DNA of 15,462 nucleotides from Flavobacteriales bacterium. Lineage in GTDB: Bacteria > Bacteroidota > Bacteroidia > Flavobacteriales > Flavobacteriaceae. The first letter of the stretch is position 1, and each line of letters opens with the position of its first letter. The position numbers and the translations under genes were made by a program. The notes beneath the pieces were generated by a model. The model had not been told where the DNA came from and searched no databases. It saw nothing but the letters and a program-made list of their open reading frames with translations. Positions 1-5,940 of this stretch are shown one piece after another. The stretch covers positions 1-15,462 of the forward strand of contig JALVLX010000055.1 in assembly GCA_027032855.1 (NCBI GenBank), written 5' to 3'.

Positions 1-1
1 C

Positions 2-157
2 TCGGTCAGTAAAGTGCAAAATTATTCCGGAATATTTAAAGCTAATTCCGGAAAATATTACAGTTTTTCCATTATGACAAATTATTTTATCGGGAAACAC
101 AAAGCTGTCCGTAAAGCCATTGAAAAATTATTGAAAAGCTACATAATGAGTTTGTAA
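2..157 (+). CDS. dacB: C-terminal end of a probable D-alanyl-D-alanine carboxypeptidase/endopeptidase (PBP4/DacB type), partial at left edge
   Basis: The frame is open from the left edge to a TAA at 155-157 and encodes about 51 residues with no internal start needed. The peptide reads ...KVQNYSGIFKANSG then KYYSFSIMTNYF and ends with a basic helix containing KAVRKAIEKLL. This resembles the last strand-strand-helix of PBP4/DacB (peptidase S13) enzymes, where a 'sGyi.tksGk..aFsim.N.f' pattern precedes a helix ending the protein. Enzymes of that family trim or cleave peptidoglycan stem peptides in the periplasm. The catalytic SxxK, SxN and KTG motifs would lie upstream, outside the window. The call rests on a short tail pattern alone. 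A peptidoglycan role fits the class A PBP found 3.3 kb downstream but is not proven by it. Confidence 0.6.
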   Translation, partial: SVSKVQNYSGIFKANSGKYYSFSIMTNYFIGKHKAVRKAIEKLLKSYIMSL

Positions 158-218
158 TGTTTGTAAAGTTTATAATGTTAAATGTTTTAGTAGCAAGTGA
201 TAGAGAATGGATAATTAT

Positions 219-247
219 TGAGGAAATGAGGAGTGAGGAAATGAGGA
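219..247 (+). repeat. 14-bp tandem direct repeat, period 15
   Basis: TGAGGAAATGAGGA occurs at 219-232 and again at 234-247, separated by one G. The unit is itself built of two GAGGA blocks. It lies in the gap between the dacB-like tail and the DUF3109 gene and has no coding role that I can see. Confidence 0.7.
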
Positions 248-265
248 AAAATATTCTATGAACCA

Positions 266-305
266 AACTTTTAACTTTCAACCTTCAACTTTTAACTTTC
301 AACTC
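266..305 (+). repeat. CTTTCAAC-type leader repeat just upstream of the DUF3109 start
   Basis: The 17-mer AACTTTTAACTTTCAAC occurs exactly at 266-282 and 287-303 (period 21). It ends six bases before the ATG at 310. A relative lies at 3432-3462 before the PBP1A gene, and a shorter one at 12147-12157 before the ZIP gene. No Shine-Dalgarno sequence is present here, as is normal for Bacteroidota. Confidence 0.7.
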
Positions 306-309
306 CGTT

Positions 310-888
310 ATGTTTCAAATAGGAAAAGCCATTATCACCGACAATTTGTTTGAAGAAGAATTTGCCTGCAACCTAGCAGCCTGCAAAGGCATCTGTTGTG
401 TCGAAGGCGATTCGGGAGCGCCCTTACTCGAAGAAGAAAAAACGGTTTTAGACCGTATCTATCCTGAAATAGTATCATATTTGACCCCGGAAGGACGGAA
501 TGCTATTGATAAACAAGGCAAATATGTCATTGACAGTGATGGCGACCTGACAACACCTTTGGTAAACGGGAAGGAGTGTGCTTATGTTACGCAAGACGAA
601 AAAGGTATTTATCTTTGTGGTATTGAAAAAGCCTATAACGATGGCAAAATAGATTGGCAAAAACCAATTTCATGTCACTTATACCCCGTTAGGGTTAAAG
701 ATTACGGCGAATTTTTAGCGGTCAACTATCATCGTTGGGAAATCTGTAGCAGCGCTTGCGAACTGGGGAAACAGTCAAAATTACCGCTGTTTAAATTCTT
801 AAAAGAACCTTTGATTAGAAAATTTGGAAAAGATTGGTATGATGAATTGGAAATCATTGCCAAAGAATATTTTAAAATGGACATTTAG
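310..888 (+). CDS. DUF3109 family cysteine-rich protein
   Basis: This 192-residue soluble protein has no signal peptide or membrane segment. It carries nine cysteines in a pattern typical of DUF3109 proteins: an N-terminal cluster C20, C25, C29, C30 (CxxxxCxxxCC, followed by VEGDSGAPLLEEE), then C90, C103, C122 (SCHLYPVRV), C146 and C150. Such spacing suggests a bound metal or iron-sulfur cluster, loosely like the YkgJ group of zinc/iron-chelating proteins, but the biochemical role of the family is unknown. The length is usual for the family. The ATG at 310 is chosen because it gives the family-typical N-terminus and no alternative lies upstream in frame with support. The gene is probably monocistronic or co-transcribed with the upstream dacB-like gene on the same strand. 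It ends with TAG at 886-888. Confidence 0.88.
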   Translation: MFQIGKAIITDNLFEEEFACNLAACKGICCVEGDSGAPLLEEEKTVLDRIYPEIVSYLTPEGRNAIDKQGKYVIDSDGDLTTPLVNGKECAYVTQDEKGIYLCGIEKAYNDGKIDWQKPISCHLYPVRVKDYGEFLAVNYHRWEICSSACELGKQSKLPLFKFLKEPLIRKFGKDWYDELEIIAKEYFKMDI

Positions 889-952
889 TCGTTGAATGTT
901 AAATGTTTATAATGTTCATAAAGTTGTGTGACTTGTTAGGTCTCTAAACCTA
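889..952 (+). repeat. Intergenic TTTATAATGT repeat and small hairpin downstream of the DUF3109 gene
   Basis: Directly after the stop, 889-930 holds an AT-rich stretch containing GTTTATAATGT (904-914), the same 11-mer as at 168-178 and 14210-14220. It is followed by a 6-bp stem with a 6-nt loop: TTAGGT at 935-940 and ACCTAA at 947-952. No T-tract follows the stem, so it is at best a weak terminator. Confidence 0.5.
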
Positions 953-1013
953 ATCATAATGGCACATTTTTTTCATTAAAAAATATTGAACGCCAAATAA
1001 AAAAAGAAATGAT

Positions 1014-1442
1014 ATGAAAAAACTATGGATTTTAACACTGATAAGTTTGCTAATGACAGGATGTCGTCCTGATATTATTAAGATTGAACAAGCTACTAAG
1101 CAAACCGTTTTTCCCGGACAAAAAGGCGTGCCACTAAACATCAAATATACCGTACGTTTTAAATTATTGAAACCTGCACAATTGGAAAATGTTCATTTCA
1201 AAAATACCAGTACGACTTTTGAAATTAAAAACTTCTTGCTTAAAAATTTTGACACAAATGAACGATATGATACCCACAAAACTTTGCCGGCAGGAAACTA
1301 TATTTTTGAAGCTTCTACACTCAAAAAAGACGTGAAGGAAACCGATGAAGATTTTTTAATTTTTACCGCCAAATTATCCGGCAACAAAACTTACGATTAC
1401 GAAGTAAAACTCCAACAAGGCGAAAATATTTTTATGCCGTAA
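1014..1442 (+). CDS. Small putative lipoprotein, function unknown
   Basis: The gene encodes 142 residues beginning with a classic lipoprotein signal: MKK, a hydrophobic stretch LWILTLISLL, and the lipobox MTGC with the acylated cysteine at residue 17. The mature part is about 125 residues. It is rich in K, T and F with alternating hydrophobics (KYTVRFKLLK, TTFEIKNFLL, KTYDYEVKLQ), which suggests a small beta-sandwich. I do not recognise the family. The residues after Cys17 (RPDI) do not match the K-(D/E) type lipoprotein export signal known from some Bacteroidota surface lipoproteins, so a periplasm-facing location is a reasonable default. It stands alone between a repeat-filled gap and a terminator at 1500-1534, so it looks like its own transcription unit. 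The ATG at 1014 sets up the signal peptide directly. Confidence 0.8.
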   Translation: MKKLWILTLISLLMTGCRPDIIKIEQATKQTVFPGQKGVPLNIKYTVRFKLLKPAQLENVHFKNTSTTFEIKNFLLKNFDTNERYDTHKTLPAGNYIFEASTLKKDVKETDEDFLIFTAKLSGNKTYDYEVKLQQGENIFMP

Positions 1443-1499
1443 CAAGGATAAATATTTAACAGAAACAATATCATAATTGTTGAAAATCAACATCTTATC

Positions 1500-1534
1500 A
1501 AAAACCTGTCGTGTTTCAAATCTGGCAGGTTTTT
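1500..1534 (+). terminator. Rho-independent terminator after the lipoprotein gene
   Basis: AAAAACCTGTC (1500-1510) pairs with GGCAGGTTTTT (1524-1534) with one mismatch around a 13-nt loop. The T-rich tail continues as TTTTTCTTATTTTAA. It begins 58 bp after the lipoprotein stop and precedes the promoter-like motif for ricT, so it separates the two transcription units. Because the arms are A-rich then T-rich, it could also work on the minus strand. Confidence 0.75.
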
Positions 1535-1595
1535 CTTATTTTAATATCATTTTGTTTCTACCCCACAACCGCAACATCAAATAAGCAAATTTTAG

Positions 1596-1631
1596 TATAT
1601 TTGTAAATTGTATATTATCCATTCCGGATAA
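1596..1631 (+). promoter_or_regulatory. Bacteroidota -7 promoter motif plus 5'-leader hairpin upstream of ricT
   Basis: TATATTTG at 1596-1603 matches the TAnnTTTG -7 element of Bacteroidota promoters. I see no TTTG at the expected -33 distance, so this is a half match. A transcript starting about 7 bases downstream would begin near 1610 and carry a 6-bp stem almost at its 5' end: TTATCC 1615-1620, loop ATTCC, GGATAA 1626-1631. The ricT start codon is at 1662. Confidence 0.45.
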
Positions 1632-1661
1632 ATAGAAATTAATGTTGTAGAAATAACAAAT

Positions 1662-2948
1662 ATGAAAATAGATACTTGCGATTTAGCAATTCAAAATAAT
1701 ACCTCCGGCTGTCACAAAACAGGCACTTGTGACATGAATGGTTGTTACAAGCTGACGGTTTTTGACTGGTTGGCAGACGTGCCTTTACCTGCCGGTGAAG
1801 AGCCTTTTCCTTTTGTGGAAGTCCGTTTCAAAAATTCAAGAAAAGGCTTCTTTTCAACCAATGGTTTGGAACTTTATACCGGCGACACGGTAGCCGTAGA
1901 AGCCAAGTCCGGACATGATATCGGGGTGGTGTCCGCTACCGGCGAGATTGTCCGCCTGCAGATGAAAAAGAAAAATGTCGATTACGAAAAAGACTTGATA
2001 TACAAAGTCTATCGTAAAGCCTCGCAACGTGATATTGACAAATGGCAACAATTGCGTTTGAAGGAAGAAGAGGTTAAGCATAAAGCGCGTAAGTACGTGA
2101 TAATCCACGGCTTACAAATGAAAATATCTGATGTGGAATACCAAGGTGACGGCACCAAAGTCACGTTTTATTATACGGCAGACGGACGCGTGGATTTCCG
2201 GAGTTTGATCAAAGATTTGGCTCGCGAATTTTCTACCCGTATCGAAATGCGACAAATCGGTTTTCGTCAAGAAGCAGCTCGCTTAGGAGGTATTGGTTCT
2301 TGTGGTCGCGAACTCTGTTGTGCCTCGTGGATGAGTGATTTTAGAAGTGTTAGCACTTCTGCGGCAAAATATCAGCAATTGTCTCTCAATCCGCAAAAAT
2401 TAGCCGGACAATGTGGTAAACTCAAGTGTTGCTTGAACTTTGAACTGGATGCTTATGTCGATGCGCTGTCTGATTTCCCGGCACATAACAAACAACTCGA
2501 AACTGAAAAAGGTAATGCTAAATGGATTAAATCGGATATTTTTAAAGGACATTTGTGGTATGCCTATGTCAACTATCAGGAAAATGGCAATACTTGGCAC
2601 AAATTAACTTTGGAACAAGTCAATGAAATTATTGAACAAAATAATCAAGGTGAAAAACCCGCCAGTCTGGAAGAATATGCCGCGGAATTGTCACTATTGG
2701 AAACCAAACCTGTTGAAAATTTTGAAAAAGTAGTCGGACAAGACAACATCAACCGTTTTGATGAAGTTAAAAGAAAAAGACGTAGAAAAAAACGTCGTAA
2801 ATCGTCCGGAAACAGAAACAAAAACGTTCAAAATCAACAAAACAAGAAACAATCTAATCAAAATAAATCTCAAAACAACAAAAACAGACGTTTTAAGAAC
2901 AAACGTCGTAAACCGCGTAACGGCAATCAGAATAACAATGAAAAATAA
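1662..2948 (+). CDS. ricT: RicT/YaaT family PSP1-domain protein
   Basis: This 428-residue cytoplasmic protein belongs to the PSP1/RicT family. The N-terminus carries four cysteines (C6, C17, C23, C28) and then KLTVFDWLADVPLP, which I know from Bacteroidota members. The PSP1 core spans roughly 45-270 and contains the diagnostic pair of clusters GSCGRELCCASWM (C214, C219, C220) and GQCGKLKCCLNFEL (C251, C256, C257). In Bacillus, RicT with RicA and RicF forms an Fe-S-containing complex that modulates RNase Y-dependent mRNA processing. No RicA or RicF gene is visible in this window. Residues 367-428 form a disordered, strongly basic K/R/N/Q-rich tail (RKRRRKKRRK near its start) that could bind RNA. 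The gene overlaps gldH by 11 bp, which implies co-transcription and perhaps translational coupling. Confidence 0.92.
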   Translation: MKIDTCDLAIQNNTSGCHKTGTCDMNGCYKLTVFDWLADVPLPAGEEPFPFVEVRFKNSRKGFFSTNGLELYTGDTVAVEAKSGHDIGVVSATGEIVRLQMKKKNVDYEKDLIYKVYRKASQRDIDKWQQLRLKEEEVKHKARKYVIIHGLQMKISDVEYQGDGTKVTFYYTADGRVDFRSLIKDLAREFSTRIEMRQIGFRQEAARLGGIGSCGRELCCASWMSDFRSVSTSAAKYQQLSLNPQKLAGQCGKLKCCLNFELDAYVDALSDFPAHNKQLETEKGNAKWIKSDIFKGHLWYAYVNYQENGNTWHKLTLEQVNEIIEQNNQGEKPASLEEYAAELSLLETKPVENFEKVVGQDNINRFDEVKRKRRRKKRRKSSGNRNKNVQNQQNKKQSNQNKSQNNKNRRFKNKRRKPRNGNQNNNEK

Positions 2949-3426
2949 AAGCCTTTTCGTCATATTACTGCTACTTGGCATTTTGACAGCTTGTCAAAAC
3001 AATGTAGTGATGCAACAAACCAAAGATATCAATCAAGCTATTTGGCATCGCGACAGTATTGTTCGTATGCAATTTAAACCACAAGATACCGTTCAAACTT
3101 ATAACCTGTCTTTTTTAATCAGAAATGACAATCATTATCCGTATGCCAATATATTTTTGATAGCCAAAATGTCAAATGACCGTCAAGAAATTATTGATAC
3201 ACTCGAATATGCTATGGCTGACGAAAAAGGTAATTGGCTGGGAAGCGGTATTTGGGATCTCAAAGAAAGCAAGTTAGTTTATAAGAAAGATTATAAATTT
3301 AAAGACACCTTACCGGTAACCATCAGTGTTGGTCATGCCGTGAGAAAAACGGGGCAAATTCTGGGAGATGAAGAAGTCCCCGGTATTAAAACGATTGGTA
3401 TTATCATTGAAAAAGCAACTCATTAG
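2938..3426 (+). CDS. gldH: Gliding motility lipoprotein GldH
   Basis: The 162-residue product starts MKNKSLFVILLLLGILTAC, a lipoprotein signal with acylated Cys19. The mature domain shows the family hallmarks: W-x-x-DSIVRMQF near the start, NLSFLIRNDNHYPYANIFL, DTLEYAMADEKGNWLGSGI, DLKESKLVYKK, and a closing VPGIKTIGIIIEKA. GldH is a membrane-anchored Gld component required for gliding in Flavobacterium johnsoniae, a motility type linked to the T9SS. The frame stays open 60 codons further upstream (to 2758), but that part only shadows the low-complexity tail of ricT. The ATG at 2938 is right because it begins the signal peptide. The overlap with ricT and the PBP gene 45 bp downstream argue for one operon; this gene order is, as far as I recall, common in flavobacteria. 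Confidence 0.95.
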   Translation: MKNKSLFVILLLLGILTACQNNVVMQQTKDINQAIWHRDSIVRMQFKPQDTVQTYNLSFLIRNDNHYPYANIFLIAKMSNDRQEIIDTLEYAMADEKGNWLGSGIWDLKESKLVYKKDYKFKDTLPVTISVGHAVRKTGQILGDEEVPGIKTIGIIIEKATH

Positions 3427-3431
3427 TAGAA

Positions 3432-3462
3432 TTTTCAACTTTTTACTTTCAACTTTCAACTC
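3432..3462 (+). repeat. CTTTCAAC-type leader repeat upstream of the PBP1A gene
   Basis: The gap between gldH and the PBP gene is almost entirely made of TTTTCAACTTTTTAC followed by two CTTTCAAC units. It resembles the repeat at 266-305 and, like it, ends in CTTTCAACTC shortly before a start codon. Confidence 0.65.
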
Positions 3463-3471
3463 ATTCAGACA

Positions 3472-5805
3472 ATGACAAAACAAGCAACTCCTAATTTCAA
3501 AAAATACGTCAAATGGTTTTGGCTCAGCTTTTTGGGCGGCTTACTGATTATCGTATTGATCTTTTTCCTGGCTTCAAAAGGTTTTTTGGGTTATATGCCG
3601 GACTTTAAAGTATTGGAAAATCCGAAATCCAATTTATCTACCCAAATTTTGTCGGAAGATGGAAAAGTTATCGGTAAATTTTATCTCAAAGAAAATCGCA
3701 CACCTGTCCGTTTTGATGAGTTGTCGCCATATCTCTCTCAAGCACTCGTGGCTACGGAAGACGAACGCTACTATTCACATTCCGGTATTGATTTCAGGAG
3801 TTTGACCCGTGCTATTGTTTTTCTGGGAAGTAAAGGTGGGGGTAGTACCATTACGCAACAGTTGTCCAAATTGTTATTTCACAAACGTGAAAAAGCAAAT
3901 CTGTTAAAAAAAATCATTCAAAAAATCAAAGAACAAATCATTGCCGTACGTCTTGAAAAACAATACACCAAAGACGAAATTATCGCTATGTATCTCAACC
4001 AGTTTGACTGGCTCAATCAAGGTGTTGGGATTAAATCGGCATCACGTATTTACTTCAACAAAGAACCCAAAGATTTAAAAATTGAAGAAGCGGCAGTGTT
4101 AATTGGTATGCTTAAAAACCCTGCTTTCTTCCGCCCGGTTAGTCGTCCCGAACGTACCAAAAAACGCCGTAATGTCGTCCTGCACCAAATGGCTAAAAAC
4201 GGCTATATCACCGAAAAACAAAAAGATTCGCTTCAAAAATTACCTTTAAAACTCGAATTTCGTCCCGAACGCCACGACGAAGGTATGGCAACTTACTTAC
4301 GAGAATATATCCGAAAATTTGTTGGCAATTGGGCAAAAAAACATCCAAAACCCGATGGTAGTCACTACAATATCTACACGGATGGCATCAAAATTTACAC
4401 TACCATAGATTCTCGTTTACAAGCCAATGCGGAAGCTGCCGTCAAAGAACACATGAAACGTTTGCAAGCAGCTTTTGATAAACAAGCTAAAAAATTGAAA
4501 AACGCACCTTTCTATTTCCCAAAACTGGGACCAAAGGCTACACAAAAAGAGATTAAAAAAATTATGAAACAAGCCATGCGCCGTTCCGAACGTTGGCGTG
4601 TGATGAAAATAGCCGGATTGAGTGACAAAGAAATTGAAAAAAGTTTTTATAAAAAAAGACAAATGCGAGTGTTTTCTTGGAACGGTGATGTTGACACTTT
4701 GATGACGCCTTACGATTCTATTCGCTATTACAAAAGATTCTTACACGCCGGATTGATGTCTATGGAACCTAGCACCGGACATATCAAAGCCTGGGTAGGC
4801 GGGATCAATTTCAAACATTTTAAATACGACCATGTCAAACAGGGTGCCCGTCAGGTTGGTTCCACATTTAAACCTTTTGTGTATGCTACGGCTATCAACC
4901 AAAAACATCTGTCGCCTTGTGATTCGTTCCCTAACGTACCTTACACAATTGAATCCGGACGCTGGGGATTGACCAAACCGTGGACCCCCAAAAATGCCGG
5001 AGGCGGATACGGTGGTAAATTAACCCTTAAGCAAGCACTTGCCAATTCCATTAACGTGATAACAGCGCAATTGATAGATATGGTTGGACCGAAACCGGTT
5101 GTTGATCTGGCAAAAAATCTCGGTATCAAACACGATATTCCCGAAGTCCCTTCCATTGCTTTGGGAACCCCTGAAATTTCACTCTACGAAATGGTTGGTG
5201 CTTTAAACGGTTTCTCAAATAAAGGTGTTTATATTGAACCCTACGTTATCAGCAAGATTACCGACAAAAACGGAGTGATTTTGTATGAAAAAGTACCGGA
5301 ATCCAAAGAAGTTTTAAGTCCGGAAATTGCCTACACGGTTATCAACCTCATGCAAGGCGTTACCCAATACGGAACCGGTTCGCGTCTGCGGGGTTCTTGG
5401 GCAAAAAATGTTAAATTCTACAAAGAAGTCATGACCGGATACCCTTATAATTTCACAAACGAAATAGCCGGTAAAACCGGTACCACACAAAATCAATCCG
5501 ACGGTTGGTTTATGGGCTTGGTGCCAAATCTGTCAACCGGTGTTTGGGTTGGTGCCGAAGACCGCGCCGTGCATTTCAAAAGTGTTAAATACGGTCAAGG
5601 TGCTACCATGGCATTGCCTATTTGGGGAACTTATATGAAGAAGAACTATGCCGACAAAAACCTAAATATTTCCAAAAAACCTTTTGATAAACCCGAAAAA
5701 ATCAGTATTAATTTAGACTGTAGCAAAAGACAGCAAAGTGAAGACGCCGAAACATCTCCAAAAGATAAGCAAGATGATGATTTGGATGATGATTTGGACG
5801 GATAA
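3472..5805 (+). CDS. mrcA: Class A penicillin-binding protein 1A (GT51 transglycosylase plus transpeptidase)
   Basis: This 777-residue bifunctional peptidoglycan synthase polymerises lipid II and cross-links stem peptides in the periplasm. A single membrane anchor lies at about 14-36. The GT51 domain has the catalytic Glu96 in ATEDERYYSHSGIDF, then GGGSTITQQLSKLLF at about 122-136 and the KIKEQIIAVRLEK/YTKDEIIAMYLNQ helices. The transpeptidase domain has the active-site Ser464 in GSTFKPF (SxxK: S464, K467), SIN at 526-528 and KTGTTQNQSDGW starting at K668. All catalytic motifs are intact, so the enzyme should be active and beta-lactam-binding. A linker of about 330-420, rich in basic helices, separates the domains. 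The last 20 residues are very acidic (DDDLDDDLDG), a feature I cannot assign. It is probably the last gene of the ricT-gldH-mrcA operon. Confidence 0.95.
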   Translation: MTKQATPNFKKYVKWFWLSFLGGLLIIVLIFFLASKGFLGYMPDFKVLENPKSNLSTQILSEDGKVIGKFYLKENRTPVRFDELSPYLSQALVATEDERYYSHSGIDFRSLTRAIVFLGSKGGGSTITQQLSKLLFHKREKANLLKKIIQKIKEQIIAVRLEKQYTKDEIIAMYLNQFDWLNQGVGIKSASRIYFNKEPKDLKIEEAAVLIGMLKNPAFFRPVSRPERTKKRRNVVLHQMAKNGYITEKQKDSLQKLPLKLEFRPERHDEGMATYLREYIRKFVGNWAKKHPKPDGSHYNIYTDGIKIYTTIDSRLQANAEAAVKEHMKRLQAAFDKQAKKLKNAPFYFPKLGPKATQKEIKKIMKQAMRRSERWRVMKIAGLSDKEIEKSFYKKRQMRVFSWNGDVDTLMTPYDSIRYYKRFLHAGLMSMEPSTGHIKAWVGGINFKHFKYDHVKQGARQVGSTFKPFVYATAINQKHLSPCDSFPNVPYTIESGRWGLTKPWTPKNAGGGYGGKLTLKQALANSINVITAQLIDMVGPKPVVDLAKNLGIKHDIPEVPSIALGTPEISLYEMVGALNGFSNKGVYIEPYVISKITDKNGVILYEKVPESKEVLSPEIAYTVINLMQGVTQYGTGSRLRGSWAKNVKFYKEVMTGYPYNFTNEIAGKTGTTQNQSDGWFMGLVPNLSTGVWVGAEDRAVHFKSVKYGQGATMALPIWGTYMKKNYADKNLNISKKPFDKPEKISINLDCSKRQQSEDAETSPKDKQDDDLDDDLDG

Positions 5806-5815
5806 GCTACTTTAT

Positions 5816-5846
5816 AATTGAAAATGGAAAACAATAATTGAGAATG
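5816..5846 (+). repeat. Short direct repeat downstream of the PBP1A gene
   Basis: AATTGAAAATG (5816-5826) and AATTGAGAATG (5836-5846) are near-identical with a period of 20. They lie directly after the PBP stop. I found no convincing GC stem with a T-tract in this gap, so the end of the PBP transcript is not marked by a clear terminator. Confidence 0.5.
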
Positions 5847-5880
5847 AAATATTTTAACCTTTACAATTGTTGATGTTTTT

Positions 5881-5913
5881 TTTGTAACACACTGAAAAAA
5901 AATATTATTTTTT
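5881..5913 (+). promoter_or_regulatory. Candidate promoter for the secreted A/B-module protein
   Basis: TTTG at 5881-5884 (-33 type) is followed after 21 nt by TATTTTTT at 5906-5913, which fits TAnnTTTG except for the last base. Transcription would start near 5920, leaving a very AT-rich leader of about 20 nt before the ATG at 5941. The match is partial and the region is all A/T, so chance is a real possibility. Confidence 0.35.
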
Positions 5914-5940
5914 TAAATAATAACATTTAATAATACATTT

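Noticed and set aside
935..952. TTAGGT/ACCTAA hairpin as a strong terminator
   Set aside because: There are only 6 bp with no following T-tract; the poly-T at about 966 is too far away.
2758..2937. A 60-codon N-terminal extension of gldH (start at 2758)
   Set aside because: It is only the +1 frame of the low-complexity ricT tail. The signal peptide and lipobox of GldH begin at 2938.
2694..2981. Minus-strand ORF opposite the ricT tail and gldH start
   Set aside because: The poly-F/V/L composition comes from reading A-rich codons backwards. There is no promoter or motif.
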